Shown: positions 41,691-51,174, counted from the first letter of the stretch. The stretch is DNA of 64,000 bases from Microbacterium sp. Root61 (GCF_001427525.1 NZ_LMGU01000001.1:1273788-1337787), one strand, 5' to 3'. Numbers and translations: made by a program. The notes: generated by a model from the letters alone, not told the origin.

Positions 41691-42593
41691 TCAGCCCGCG
41701 TTGGCCTGGAGCCAGGCCCACGGGTCCACGACGGAACCGTTGATGTGCACCTCGAAGTGCACGTGGTTCGCGGTCGAGCTGCCCGTGCTGCCGACGAAGC
41801 CGATCAGCTGGCCGGCCGAGACCGTCTGTCCGGCAACGACCTGGCGGGTGCCGTAGGTCATGTGGCCGTAGAGGGTGTTGACGCGCTGACCGCCGATGAC
41901 GTGGTCGATCGAGATCGCGACGCCGTAGCCGCCGTAGCTCTCCTGCGAGACGCTGACCACGCCGGCTGCTGCCGCGTAGATCGGGGTCATGGCCGGAGCG
42001 AGCAGGTCGACGCCCTGGTGATATCCGGAATCCCACAGGCCGCGGCCGAGGGTGAAGTTCAGGATCGGCCAGCGGACTTCGCCGCTGCCCGGGGAGACGA
42101 GGTTGATGTTCACGGGGATCGACGCGACATTGCCGCCCATGCGAGCACGTGCCGCAGCAGCTGCGGCCGCGGCATCCGCTGCCTTCTTCTTGTCGATCTC
42201 TTCGGCCGTGGTCGCGGCGTAGCTGTCACGCGTGAGCGTCGTCGACGTCGTGTCCGAGGCCACCAGCAGGGACTGCGCGTCTCCGGCAGAGACCTGCTGC
42301 AGCGTCATCGCCTCTTCGGCGGGGCGCCATGCGCCGTACGCCGGGAGGGCGACGGTCGCGATGAGACCGGCGACCATCGTCAGGATGGCGGCGTTGCGCA
42401 GCACCTTCGGTTTCTTGCGCGGCGCCGCAGCGGGCGGTCGCGCGTCACCGGCGGGTGCGGCAGTCGACGGGCGCGAACGCGCCAACCATCCTGCTTTCGC
42501 GCGCGGGACCATTGCTCGTGAGCGCGGTCGCCGCGCAACACTCGCCGCGTCGGTTTCGGGTTCCTTCGCGGACGAATCTATGTCTTCAGCCAA
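41691..42593 (-). CDS. M23-family metallopeptidase, membrane-anchored
   Basis: About 300 residues from TTG at 42593, chosen because GGAGGA lies 4-5 nt upstream; the frame is open to 42773. A basic, Pro/Ala-rich N-terminus (about 1-75) leads to one membrane helix (NAAILTMVAGLIATVALPAY). After an Ala/Lys-rich linker comes the M23 LytM domain with metal ligands in GYHQGVDLLAP (His and Asp) and HVHFEVH, so the catalytic set is present. It probably cleaves peptidoglycan cross-links outside the membrane. The 5' leader has a UUCG-loop hairpin. Confidence 0.88.
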   Translation of the reverse strand: MAEDIDSSAKEPETDAASVARRPRSRAMVPRAKAGWLARSRPSTAAPAGDARPPAAAPRKKPKVLRNAAILTMVAGLIATVALPAYGAWRPAEEAMTLQQVSAGDAQSLLVASDTTSTTLTRDSYAATTAEEIDKKKAADAAAAAAAARARMGGNVASIPVNINLVSPGSGEVRWPILNFTLGRGLWDSGYHQGVDLLAPAMTPIYAAAAGVVSVSQESYGGYGVAISIDHVIGGQRVNTLYGHMTYGTRQVVAGQTVSAGQLIGFVGSTGSSTANHVHFEVHINGSVVDPWAWLQANAG

Positions 42594-42746
42594 GCTGTCC
42601 TCCGTCGCCTCCGCGCAGGGTACACGCTGGTTCGTCGGCACTCTGCGTTTGGGCACTTTGTGCGGGCTGCACCGTGTGAACGACGAACCATAGAGGCAAT
42701 TCACTCGGGATCCGACGGCGGGCTTCTCGCCTGTGGACCTTTCGAG

Positions 42747-42762
42747 GTTACCCGAAGGTAAC
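42747..42762 (-). promoter_or_regulatory. UUCG-loop hairpin in the M23 gene leader
   Basis: On the minus strand GTTACC-TTCG-GGTAAC forms a perfect 6-bp stem with a stable UUCG tetraloop, about 155 nt upstream of the TTG start. The region from here to the start contains no gene, so a long 5' leader is likely. Actinobacterial cell-wall hydrolase genes are often preceded by the c-di-AMP (ydaO) riboswitch; the consensus is not matched clearly, so this is only a candidate. Confidence 0.35.
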
Positions 42763-42856
42763 GAATCTGTCACGTTGACACGACGATGCTCGGCGGTGTA
42801 TCAGGAACGCGCCTTGGGTGGGGAGGAGGAGGTGGGGTGAGTTGCCGTGGCGACGG

Positions 42857-43558
42857 TCAGCGCTGGTCGTCGACCAGGAAGATGTGCGCGGCGACCTCGA
42901 CCGGGAGCTCCAGGCCTTCGTCGTTGCCGTCCATCTGCACCAGGACGTAGCCCTCGCTGTAGCGGTAGTCGCCATGCGCGCCCGGAACGACACCGGCCGC
43001 CATGAACTGCTGCAGCAGTTCGGGATCCACCTGTGCCGGCTCGGCCAGACGCCGCACGGTGCCCGTGATCGGCTCGCCGGCATCGTTGAGCTTGCGCACG
43101 AGGCCGACCACGCCTTCCTCGAACGTGCGAGCCGGGACGTCGCCCAGTTGCTCGAGTCCGGGGATCGGGTTGCCGTACGGCGATTCGGTCGGGTGTCCCA
43201 GCAATTCCACGAGACGGCGCTCGACCTGCTCGCTCATGACGTGCTCCCAGCGGCAGGCCTCTTCGTGGACGAAGGCCCAGTCGAGCCCGATGATGTCGCT
43301 GAGCAGGCGCTCGGCCAGACGGTGCTTGCGCATCACGTCGACGGCCTTCTGACGGCCCGCGTCGGTGAGTTCGAGGGAGCGGTCGTCGGATACGACGACG
43401 AGTCCGTCGCGCTCCATGCGTCCGACTGTCTGGGAGACGGTGGGGCCGGAGTGGCCGAGGCGTTCGGAGATCCGCGCGCGCAGCGGGATGATGTTCTCCT
43501 CCTCGAGCTCGAGGATCGTGCGCAGGTACATCTCGGTGGTGTCGATCAGGTCTGCCAT
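42857..43558 (-). CDS. DtxR-family metal-dependent transcriptional regulator
   Basis: 233 residues. N-terminal winged helix (MADLIDTTEMYLRTILELEE then VSQTVGRMERDGLVVV), a metal-binding and dimerisation domain with HRLAERLLSDIIGLDWAFVH and CRWEHVMSEQVERRL, and a C-terminal SH3-like FeoA domain. In this family Fe2+ or Mn2+ drives repression of metal uptake genes. GAGGACCTG precedes the ATG. It is divergent from serC. A TTGACA at 42775 lies on the other strand and is not its promoter. Confidence 0.93.
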   Translation of the reverse strand: MADLIDTTEMYLRTILELEEENIIPLRARISERLGHSGPTVSQTVGRMERDGLVVVSDDRSLELTDAGRQKAVDVMRKHRLAERLLSDIIGLDWAFVHEEACRWEHVMSEQVERRLVELLGHPTESPYGNPIPGLEQLGDVPARTFEEGVVGLVRKLNDAGEPITGTVRRLAEPAQVDPELLQQFMAAGVVPGAHGDYRYSEGYVLVQMDGNDEGLELPVEVAAHIFLVDDQR

Positions 43559-43712
43559 CAGGTCCTCGCTCGTGCGCAGTTGGGTGCGACCACCAGCCTA
43601 TCCAAGCCACACGACACCGAGGTCGGCGAACCCGCCTCCGAAGCGGCATCCGGCCACGGTCGGCGGCGTAACCCGGTCGGGACCCCCGCGCGGGCGACTC
43701 TAGAATCGACCC

Positions 43713-44825
43713 ATGTCGCACGTCGTGATCCCTGCCAACCGCCTGCCCCTCGACGGACGCTTCGGATGCGGTCCCTCGAAGATCCGCCCCGAGCAGCTGA
43801 CCGCGCTCGCAGATTCGGGAGCATCGCTGCTGGGCACCTCGCACCGCCAGTCGGGCGTGAAGAACCTGGTGCGCTCCGTGCGCGAAGGACTCGGCGACCT
43901 GTTCCGCATCCCGGACGGCTACGAAGTCATCCTCGGCAACGGCGGATCCACGGCATTCTGGGATGCCGCAGCCTTCGGCCTGATCGAGAACCGCAGCCAG
44001 AACCTCGTCTTCGGCGAGTTCGGCGGCAAGTTCGCCGGCGCGGCGAAGGCCCCCTGGCTGCAGGCACCCGACGTCCGCAACGCCGCGCCCGGCGCGAGCA
44101 CCGCCGCCGAGGCCGTCGAGGGCGTCGACGTCTACGCCTGGCCGCACAACGAGACCTCCACCGGTGTCGCAGTGCCGATCTCGCGGGTGCACGGCGACGC
44201 CGGAGCCCTGACCGTCATCGACGCGACCAGCGCCGCCGGTGGCATCGACTTCGACGTCACCGAGACCGACGTCTACTACTTCGCCCCGCAGAAGAACCTC
44301 GGTTCCGACGGCGGCCTGTGGTTCGCCCTCTTCTCCCCCGCTGCCCTCGAGCGCGTCGAGCGCATCGCGGCGTCAGGTCGCTACATCCCGGAGTTCCTCA
44401 GCCTGAAGAACGCCGTCGACAACTCACGGCTGCAGCAGACGCTGAACACCCCCGCCGTCGCGACCCTGCACCTGCTCAACAGCCAGGTCGAGTGGATCAA
44501 CGGCAACGGCGGCCTGACGTGGGCCGCTGCCCGGACGGCGGAGTCCTCCTCCGCGCTGTACGACTGGGCAGAGGCATCCGCTGTCGCCATCCCGTTCGTC
44601 GCGAACCCGGCCGACCGCTCGCCTGTCGTCGTCACGATCGACTTCGACGACTCGATCGACGCCGCCGCCATCGCCGCGACCCTGCGTGCCAACGGCATCG
44701 TCGACACCGAGCCGTACCGCAAGCTCGGCCGCAACCAGCTGCGCATCGCGACCTTCGTCTCGATCGAGCCGAACGACGTGCGCCAGCTCATCCGCTCGAT
44801 CGAGTACGTGCTCGAGAACCGCTAG
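43713..44825 (+). CDS. serC: Phosphoserine transaminase SerC
   Basis: 370 residues. PLP enzyme of the class V aminotransferase type: RFGCGPSKIRPEQ at the start, GNGGSTAFWDAAAFGLIENR, and VYYFAPQKNLGSDGG, whose Lys binds PLP, near residue 194. It converts 3-phosphohydroxypyruvate and glutamate to phosphoserine. TAGAAT (43701-43706) lies 6 nt before the ATG without a ribosome binding site, so the gene appears leaderless. A bidirectional terminator follows. Confidence 0.95.
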   Translation: MSHVVIPANRLPLDGRFGCGPSKIRPEQLTALADSGASLLGTSHRQSGVKNLVRSVREGLGDLFRIPDGYEVILGNGGSTAFWDAAAFGLIENRSQNLVFGEFGGKFAGAAKAPWLQAPDVRNAAPGASTAAEAVEGVDVYAWPHNETSTGVAVPISRVHGDAGALTVIDATSAAGGIDFDVTETDVYYFAPQKNLGSDGGLWFALFSPAALERVERIAASGRYIPEFLSLKNAVDNSRLQQTLNTPAVATLHLLNSQVEWINGNGGLTWAAARTAESSSALYDWAEASAVAIPFVANPADRSPVVVTIDFDDSIDAAAIAATLRANGIVDTEPYRKLGRNQLRIATFVSIEPNDVRQLIRSIEYVLENR

Positions 44826-44845
44826 AGCGACCACAGCGCAGACGA

Positions 44846-44880
44846 AAGCGCCGCGCCTCCCCTCGGGATGCGCGGCGCTT
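44846..44880. terminator. Bidirectional terminator between serC and DUF3027 gene
   Basis: AAGCGCCGCGC (44846-44856) pairs perfectly with GCGCGGCGCTT (44870-44880) around a 13-nt loop. It lies between convergent genes, 21 nt after the serC stop. Confidence 0.8.
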
Positions 44881-44895
44881 CTGCGTCGGAGAAAG

Positions 44896-45570
44896 TCAGT
44901 CCTCGTCGGAGATGTCGTCCTCGGCATGCGCGTGCTCGTCGTCGTCGGACTCGTCTGACTCATCGTCATCGTCGGACTCATCGTCATCGTGCGACTCGTC
45001 GTCATCGTCGGACTCGTACTCGTCCTGCGCCTCGTCGTGGTGCGCGTCCTCGTCGAGTTCGTCGATGTCGACGCCGTCGAGGTCACCCGAGTGCAGGATC
45101 GGCGAACCATCGTTGTCGAAGTCCGCCGCGTCGAGATCGTCGAGCTCGTCGTCGTCCTCATCGTCGTCATCCAGATCGGCGTCGTCGTGGTCGTCGACCT
45201 CGACACCGGCCTCGGCAAGAGCCACCTGGGCAGCCTGATAGTCGGCAAGCCGCAGAGCCCACGGCACCCAGTCGGGAGCCAGCAGCGCGCTCTCACCGGG
45301 GAGCAGCTCGACCTCGAGCACGGTGGGCTCGGCATCCGCCACCTTCGCGACGCTCACCGTCCAGAACCAGCCCGGGTAGCCGGGCATGAGGTTCTCGAAC
45401 CGCAGCGAGACGACCTCGCCCGACTCGATCGTGTAGCCGGCGGGCGCGCCGACGGTCGAAGCCGGGGTGATCTCCAGCAGCGCGGAACGCGCGAGGTCGT
45501 GCGTCGCGAGCAGACTCTCGTCCACTGCGTCGAGCGGCTGATCGCCGGATGCCTCAGGCGTCGAGGTCAT
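44896..45570 (-). CDS. DUF3027-domain protein with acidic tail
   Basis: 224 residues. The first 110 hold the DUF3027 domain (ESLLATHDLARSALLEITP, VVSLRFENLMPGYPGWFWTV and SALLAPDWVPWALRLADY), a conserved actinobacterial family of unknown role. The last 100 residues are extremely Asp/Glu/Ser-rich, encoded by GTCGTC-type triplet runs. ATG overlaps the end of the cold-shock gene, so both share a transcript. The acidic tail resembles nucleic-acid-mimic or disordered linkers. The conserved link with a cold-shock gene and two helicases suggests RNA or DNA metabolism. Confidence 0.9.
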   Translation of the reverse strand: MTSTPEASGDQPLDAVDESLLATHDLARSALLEITPASTVGAPAGYTIESGEVVSLRFENLMPGYPGWFWTVSVAKVADAEPTVLEVELLPGESALLAPDWVPWALRLADYQAAQVALAEAGVEVDDHDDADLDDDDEDDDELDDLDAADFDNDGSPILHSGDLDGVDIDELDEDAHHDEAQDEYESDDDDESHDDDESDDDDESDESDDDEHAHAEDDISDED

Positions 45571-45937
45571 CCGCGACCTTGCGTAGGACGGTCGCGACCG
45601 TCTTGGAGTGGGATGCGCTGGGGTAACGGCCGCGACGCAGGTCGCCGCCGATGCCGTCGAGCACCTTCACGAGGTCCTCGATGATGATCGCCATGTCATC
45701 CGCGGGCTTGCGCGCGCGCTTGGCGAGACTGACCGGGGCATCGAGCACCCGCACGGAGAGTGCCTGGAGTCCGCGCTTGCCGTCGGCGACGCCGAACTCG
45801 AGCCGGGTACCGGCCTTCAGCGCGGTCACCCCTGCGGGCAGGGCAGTGGCGTGCAGGAAGACATCCTGACCGTCATCCGTGGAGACGAAGCCGAAGCCCT
45901 TCTCCTCGTCGTAGAACCTGACCTTGCCGGTGGGCAT
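45554..45937 (-). CDS. Cold-shock domain protein with C-terminal extension
   Basis: 127 residues. A CSD lies in residues 1-68 with KVRFYDEEKGFGFVSTDD and QDVFLHATALP (RNP-type FGF and VFLH motifs), followed by a 55-residue helical tail. It binds single-stranded RNA or DNA. The ATG is at 45937; its stop overlaps the start of the DUF3027 gene, so the two are one unit. This CSD-plus-tail form is distinct from the 67-residue CspA at 55862-56065. Confidence 0.92.
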   Translation of the reverse strand: MPTGKVRFYDEEKGFGFVSTDDGQDVFLHATALPAGVTALKAGTRLEFGVADGKRGLQALSVRVLDAPVSLAKRARKPADDMAIIIEDLVKVLDGIGGDLRRGRYPSASHSKTVATVLRKVADDLDA

Positions 45938-46048
45938 GGATACCTCGCTGGGAATGAGCCGCGCGGTGCGCGGGCATGGCGGAGCGGGGATCGGTGTGAC
46001 CCCACCACCCAGCCTACGGCACACCCGCCACGCAGTAGGCTGACGCTG

Positions 46049-46315
46049 ATGACTACGCAGACCCCCGGCGAGGACGTTCCCGTCCGCCGTATCGACCGCA
46101 TCCTGGCGTTCATGTCGCTGGGGCTGCTGGCCCTGTCGATCCTGTGCTTCTTCGCGATCATGATCGGGTCGGCCGCCGGTGCCGACTTCGGCGCCTGGAT
46201 CTGGGCGATCGTGAGCGTCATCGTCTGGATCGCACCGATACTCGCGTTCGTACTGCTCGTGACCGTGCTGATCATGAGCTTCGTGCGAAGGACACGGGCC
46301 AACCGAGGTCGCTGA
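46049..46315 (+). CDS. Small two-helix membrane protein
   Basis: 88 residues with two hydrophobic helices (FMSLGLLALSILCFFAIMIG and IWAIVSVIVWIAPILAFVLL) and short charged ends. TAGGCT (46036-46041) lies 7 nt before the ATG, so the mRNA is probably leaderless. Its stop is directly next to the GTG of the helicase-associated gene. The conserved cluster with the helicase genes suggests a housekeeping membrane role, otherwise unknown. Confidence 0.82.
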   Translation: MTTQTPGEDVPVRRIDRILAFMSLGLLALSILCFFAIMIGSAAGADFGAWIWAIVSVIVWIAPILAFVLLVTVLIMSFVRRTRANRGR

Positions 46316-48037
46316 GTGCCCGAAACCTCCGATGAACGTGCGCTCGCGACCAGACTCGCCACGCTGACCGACGCCGCGCTCTCCGAGGTTCTGACCCGCC
46401 GTGGGGTTTCCGCGAGCGCTCCCTGGCACGACTTCTTCGACGCGGCCGCCGCGCTGCTGGATCCCGCATCCATCGACCGCTCTCTGCTGCGGCTGCCGCG
46501 ATTGACCCTCGCCGCGCTCGTCGCCGATGAGCCGGCGCCCGATTCGGGCATCCTCGACGCGCATCTCCTCGTGGATGGAGACGGTGTGCCGTTCGCGGCC
46601 GTCGCCGCCCGCGCGCGCGCCGCCGCCGCCGCACACCCCGAGGCATTCGGCATCCTCCCCGACCCGCCGCTGCCGTCCCCCACCGACGAGGCCGCCTCGG
46701 CCGCCGCGGCCGAGCGGCTGTTCACGACCGTCGGCGCCCTCGCCGACGTGCTCCTGGCCTGTCTGCACGCGCCGTTCTCCCGCACCGGCACCGGTTCGGT
46801 GAGCGCGACCGAGCGGCGCCGGCTGGTCGACGCCGGCATCCTCGATTCCGCCGAGGAACTGGACGACTTCATCGCCGCGGCGGAGGTCGCCGGCCTCGTA
46901 CGCGCCGGCGAGCGCGAGTGGGTGGCTACGAGCGCCGCCCACCGCTGGCTGCGCGAGTCCACCCCGACCCGCTGGCAGATAGTGGTCGAGGGGTTCCGCG
47001 ACGCACTGCCCGAGGCGCTGCGTACCCCAGATGGCGGCTACCTCGCCGTCGGGGCCTGGCCGCTGGCCTTCCCGCTCGACCCCGACTGGCCGGACCGGGC
47101 CGCACGGCTCGTGCGGATCGCCCGGCGCTGGGCGCTGATCGCCCCGAACGGCGACGAGCCCGGATGGGCGCGCCCGCTGCGCGAAGGCGGCTCCCCCGCT
47201 GTCGACGAGCTCACCCGCTTCCTGCCCGCCGAGATCGACCGCGTCTATCTGCAGGCCGATCTGACCGCGATCGCCCCGGGGCCGCTGGCACCGGCGCTGG
47301 ATCTGCGACTGCGCTCCATCGCGCACCGCGAGTCGCGCGCCCAGGCCTCCACGTACCGCTTCAGCGCGGAGTCACTGGGGTCCGGGATGACCGACGGCGA
47401 GAACGCCGAGTCGGTGCGCGCCTTCCTCTCCGAGATCTCGCTCACCGGCATCCCGCAGCCGCTGGACTACCTCATCGAGAGCACCGCCGATCGCCACGGG
47501 CGGGTCACTGTGCGCACGGATGCCGCGACCGGCCGCACCCGGATCGACAGCGAAGACCCCTCACTGCGCGACACGATCGCCGTCGATCAGGCGCTGCGCC
47601 CGCTGGGCCTGGTCTCGGACGGCTTCTCGCTGACCTCGCGGGTCGCGCGCGACGCCGTCTACTGGGCTCTGGCGGACGCGCGCTACCCCGTCGTCGCGCT
47701 CGACCACGCCGGCGACACCGTCTCGCTCCGCCGCGGGCGGCTCGCCCCCGACGACGTCCCGACGACGGAGAAGCCCTACGCCCGCCTCATCGCGACACTG
47801 CGCGCCAGCGAAGGCTCGGATGAGGATGTCGCGTGGCTCGAGCGCGAGCTCGAGATGGCCGTGCGGACGCGGTCCGTCATCACAGTCGCCGTGCGCCTGC
47901 CGGACGGCTCGGAGCGCTCCTTCACGCTCGAGGCCTCGGGGCTCGGCGGCGGCCGACTGCGCGGGCGCGACCGCGGCGCCGATATCGAACGCACTCTCCC
48001 CGTCTCGAGCATCGTGAGCGTCCGCCCCGTCGCCTGA
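46316..48037 (+). CDS. Helicase-associated domain protein (XPB-like partner)
   Basis: 573 residues from GTG directly after the TGA of the previous gene. It lacks Walker motifs; it has a long N-terminal alpha-helical part, then a C-terminal module (residues 400-560) with YARLIATLRASEGSDEDVAW and FTLEASGLGGGRLRGRDRGA, as in actinobacterial 'helicase C-terminal domain' proteins. These always accompany XPB helicase genes, here the gene beginning 60 nt downstream, so the two probably form a complex in DNA repair or transcription-coupled processes. Confidence 0.85.
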   Translation: MPETSDERALATRLATLTDAALSEVLTRRGVSASAPWHDFFDAAAALLDPASIDRSLLRLPRLTLAALVADEPAPDSGILDAHLLVDGDGVPFAAVAARARAAAAAHPEAFGILPDPPLPSPTDEAASAAAAERLFTTVGALADVLLACLHAPFSRTGTGSVSATERRRLVDAGILDSAEELDDFIAAAEVAGLVRAGEREWVATSAAHRWLRESTPTRWQIVVEGFRDALPEALRTPDGGYLAVGAWPLAFPLDPDWPDRAARLVRIARRWALIAPNGDEPGWARPLREGGSPAVDELTRFLPAEIDRVYLQADLTAIAPGPLAPALDLRLRSIAHRESRAQASTYRFSAESLGSGMTDGENAESVRAFLSEISLTGIPQPLDYLIESTADRHGRVTVRTDAATGRTRIDSEDPSLRDTIAVDQALRPLGLVSDGFSLTSRVARDAVYWALADARYPVVALDHAGDTVSLRRGRLAPDDVPTTEKPYARLIATLRASEGSDEDVAWLERELEMAVRTRSVITVAVRLPDGSERSFTLEASGLGGGRLRGRDRGADIERTLPVSSIVSVRPVA

Positions 48038-48096
48038 GCGCCGGGGGGGTGCCGAAACAGCCGCATCCGGCCGCTCACGGGTAGACTCGATTCCTT

Positions 48097-49752
48097 ATGG
48101 CTGACGGTCCCCTCATCGTGCAGAGCGACCGGACGGTGCTTCTCGAAGTCGCCCATCCGGACGCCGAGAGCGCGCGGCACGAGCTCGCGATCTTCGCGGA
48201 ACTCGAGCGGGCGCCCGAGCACATCCACACGTATCGCATCACCCGCCTCGGTCTGTGGAACGCCCGTGCGGCCGGTCACGACGCCGAAGACATGCTCGCG
48301 ACCCTCGAGCGCTGGACGCGCTTCCCGGTCCCGCCGTCCGTGTCGATCGACATCCGCGAGACCGTCGGGCGCTACGGCCGGCTCGTCATCGAGCGCGACA
48401 CCGTCGAGGGCCACGGCGAGGGCGTGCTGGTGCTGCGCTCCGCCGACGGACCCGTATTGGCCGAGGTGGCACGCAACAAGCGCATCCAGCCGCTGCTGAT
48501 CGGCCACCCCTCCCCCGACACGTTCGTGGTGGACGCCTGGGCGCGCGGGCACATCAAGCAGGAGCTGCTGAAGATCGGCTGGCCCGCCGAAGACCGCGCC
48601 GGCTACACGCCCGGGACGCCGCATCCGATCGAACTCGATGAGTCCGGCTGGACCCTGCGGCCCTACCAGCGGCAGGCCGTCGACATCTTCAACGAGGGCG
48701 GGTCCGGCGTCGTCGTGCTCCCCTGCGGCGCGGGCAAGACCCTCGTCGGTGCCGCCGCGATGGCCGAGACCAAGACCACGACGCTGATCCTCGTCACGAA
48801 CACGGTCAGTGCAAGGCAGTGGCGCGACGAGCTGCTCAAGCGCACGTCGCTCACGCCCGAGGAGATCGGCGAGTACTCCGGACAGGCCAAGGAGGTCAAG
48901 CCGGTCACGATCGCGACCTACCAGATCCTCACGGCGAAGCGGAAGGGCGAGTACGCCCACCTGGCGCTGCTGGATGCCTTGGACTGGGGCCTGATCGTCT
49001 ATGACGAGGTGCACCTGCTCCCCGCGCCGGTGTTCAAGCTCACCGCGGACCTCCAGGCGCGCCGGCGGCTCGGACTGACCGCGACCCTGGTGCGCGAGGA
49101 CGGCCGCGAAGGCGATGTCTTCAGCCTGATCGGTCCCAAGCGGTTCGACGCACCCTGGAAGGAGATCGAGGCCCAGGGCTTCATCTCCCCCGCCGTCTGC
49201 TACGAAGTGCGGATCGACCTCCCCGCCGGCGACCGGCTCGAGTACGCCGCGGCCGCCGACGACGAGCGCTACCGCCTCGCCGCGACGGCTCCGGCCAAGA
49301 TCGGCGTCGTGCGACAGCTCGTCGAGCGGCACGCGGGCGAGCGGATCCTCGTGATCGGGCAGTACATCGATCAGATCGATGTGCTGGCCGAGGCGTTGAA
49401 CGCCCCGAAGATCACCGGTGCGACACCGGTCGATGAGCGCGAAGAGCTCTACCAGGCGTTCCGCGTCGGGGAGATCTCGCTGCTCGTGGTCTCGAAGGTC
49501 GCGAACTTCTCGATCGACCTGCCCGAGGCATCCGTCGCCATCCAGGTCTCCGGATCGTTCGGCTCGCGTCAGGAGGAGGCGCAGCGCCTCGGCCGCCTGC
49601 TGCGCCCGAAGGAGTCGGGGCGCACCGCGAGCTTCTACACGCTCATCGCGCGCGACACCGTCGACCAAGACTTCGCGCAGAACCGCCAGCGGTTCCTCGC
49701 CGAGCAGGGCTACTCGTACACGATCCTCGACGCCGACACGATCGCCGCCTGA
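48097..49752 (+). CDS. XPB/Ssl2-type DEAD/DEAH-box DNA helicase
   Basis: 551 residues. SF2 helicase with motif I LPCGAGKTLVGAA near 215, motif II YDEVHLLPA (DEVH) near 305, motif III RLGLTATLVREDG and motif VI QEEAQRLGRLLRPKESGRT near 495. An N-terminal damage-recognition-like domain precedes them. XPB family helicases unwind DNA in repair and transcription. TAGACT lies 9 nt before the ATG. It follows the helicase-associated gene with a 59-nt gap and is convergent with the FAD oxidoreductase gene. Confidence 0.93.
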   Translation: MADGPLIVQSDRTVLLEVAHPDAESARHELAIFAELERAPEHIHTYRITRLGLWNARAAGHDAEDMLATLERWTRFPVPPSVSIDIRETVGRYGRLVIERDTVEGHGEGVLVLRSADGPVLAEVARNKRIQPLLIGHPSPDTFVVDAWARGHIKQELLKIGWPAEDRAGYTPGTPHPIELDESGWTLRPYQRQAVDIFNEGGSGVVVLPCGAGKTLVGAAAMAETKTTTLILVTNTVSARQWRDELLKRTSLTPEEIGEYSGQAKEVKPVTIATYQILTAKRKGEYAHLALLDALDWGLIVYDEVHLLPAPVFKLTADLQARRRLGLTATLVREDGREGDVFSLIGPKRFDAPWKEIEAQGFISPAVCYEVRIDLPAGDRLEYAAAADDERYRLAATAPAKIGVVRQLVERHAGERILVIGQYIDQIDVLAEALNAPKITGATPVDEREELYQAFRVGEISLLVVSKVANFSIDLPEASVAIQVSGSFGSRQEEAQRLGRLLRPKESGRTASFYTLIARDTVDQDFAQNRQRFLAEQGYSYTILDADTIAA

Positions 49753-49759
49753 TCAGCCC

Positions 49760-50980
49760 TCACTCCACCAGGCTCTCCAGTGGCACGTCCGGGTCGCGCA
49801 GCGCCGCAGCATCCAGCCGGCTGCCGCTGCGGATGAGCGCCTTGATGCCGTTCTGGACGTCCCAGACGTTGACGTTCATGCCGCCGACGACTCGGCCGTG
49901 ATCGACCCAGAAGGCGATGAACTCACGCGCATCGAGATCCCCGCGGATGACGAGCTCGGCGTCGCGCATCAGCGGCGGGTACCCGGACAGCTCCATGCCG
50001 AGATCGAACTGGTCGGTGTAGAAGTACGGGATGCTGCTGTGCGTCGCCGAGCCGCCCATCATCGCCTTCGCCGCCACGGCTCCGGAGGTGCGCGCGTTGG
50101 CCCAGTGCTCGCTGCGCAGGTGCTGCTGGATGACCGGGTGGTAGGCGTTGGCGACGTCGCCGGCCGCGTAGACGTGTGGCGCACTCGTACGCAGGGACGC
50201 GTCGGTGAGGATGCCGTTGAGTACATCGAGGCCGGCATCCAGCGCGAGCGCGGTGTTCGGCACCGCGCCCACCCCGATCAGCACGAGGTCGGCGGGAACC
50301 GTCTCGCCGTCGACGACCACGGCCTCGACGTGCGACGACCCGACGATGCGCTCGACATCGACGGACGTGCGCAGGTCGACGCCCTTCTCCAGGTGGAGAC
50401 GACGGAAGACCTCGCCCATCTGCGGTCCGACCGCGAGCGCCAGCGGAACCGGGTCGCGCTCCAGGACGGTCACCTCGTTGCCGAGCACACGCGCGGTCGC
50501 GGCCACCTCCATCCCGATCCACCCGGAGCCGATCAACACGAGACGACGACCTCCGCCGCGCAGTTCGCCGGCGAGTGCGTCGGAGTCGTCGAGCCGACGG
50601 AGCGTGTGCACACCCGGAAGCTCGTGCCCGGGCAGCGGAAGCCGACGCGGCGCGGCGCCTGTCGCCAGCAGCACCGCGTCGTAACCGAGCGAGCTGCCGT
50701 CAGACAGGTCGAGGCTGCGGCCGCCCGGGTACAGCCGCGTCACGGCGGTCTCGGTGCGCACGTCGACGCCGCGTTCGGCGTACCAGTCGGCGGGATGCAG
50801 GATCACCTTGTCCGCCCCCTCCGTGCCCGCGAGATATCCCTTCGACAGCGGCGGCCTCTGGTAGGGCAGGTGGCTCTCCTCGGCGATGACGGTCACATCG
50901 CCGTCGAAGCCCTCCCTGCGCAGCGTTGCGGCTGCCGTCCCCGCCGCCATTCCCCCACCGACGATCACGAAATGCGTCAT
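49760..50980 (-). CDS. FAD-dependent NAD(P)H:ferredoxin-type oxidoreductase
   Basis: 406 residues with two Rossmann motifs: FVIVGGGMAAGTAAATLR (FAD) and RLVLIGSGWIGMEVAATAR (NADH), plus the flavin motif HVYAAGDVANAYHP. The ATGAA-type ferredoxin reductase family (as in BphA4 and CamA) transfers electrons from NAD(P)H to ferredoxin or rubredoxin. SD GGGAGGAAG precedes the ATG. No ferredoxin or oxygenase gene is adjacent, so the electron acceptor is unknown. Confidence 0.92.
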   Translation of the reverse strand: MTHFVIVGGGMAAGTAAATLRREGFDGDVTVIAEESHLPYQRPPLSKGYLAGTEGADKVILHPADWYAERGVDVRTETAVTRLYPGGRSLDLSDGSSLGYDAVLLATGAAPRRLPLPGHELPGVHTLRRLDDSDALAGELRGGGRRLVLIGSGWIGMEVAATARVLGNEVTVLERDPVPLALAVGPQMGEVFRRLHLEKGVDLRTSVDVERIVGSSHVEAVVVDGETVPADLVLIGVGAVPNTALALDAGLDVLNGILTDASLRTSAPHVYAAGDVANAYHPVIQQHLRSEHWANARTSGAVAAKAMMGGSATHSSIPYFYTDQFDLGMELSGYPPLMRDAELVIRGDLDAREFIAFWVDHGRVVGGMNVNVWDVQNGIKALIRSGSRLDAAALRDPDVPLESLVE

Positions 50981-51174
50981 GACTTCCTCCCGGATCGACG
51001 GAGGCCGGAACCTGATGCTCCCGACGGTATGCCTCAGGCCGCAGAAAATCGAGTGCCTCCTGCTCCGCCCAGGCGGTGCTGCGACGGCCCGGAATCACCC
51101 GCAACGGGCGGACGCGGCATCCCGTTCCGGCCGATATCCAGCGAGCGACGGCGTTGAGTCACCATAATGGGCAC

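Noticed and set aside
42775-42803. TTGACA with a weak -10 on the plus strand
   Set aside because: No plus-strand gene follows and both neighbouring genes are on the minus strand, so it is probably a chance match.
44900-45130. Dense GTCGTC-type triplet repeats
   Set aside because: They encode the Asp/Glu-rich tail of the DUF3027 protein on the minus strand and are not a CRISPR array or satellite: spacing is three-base and there are no unique spacers.
45974-47326. Upstream extension of the cold-shock gene frame to 47326
   Set aside because: It is antisense to the helicase-associated gene; the conserved CSD begins exactly at the ATG at 45937.
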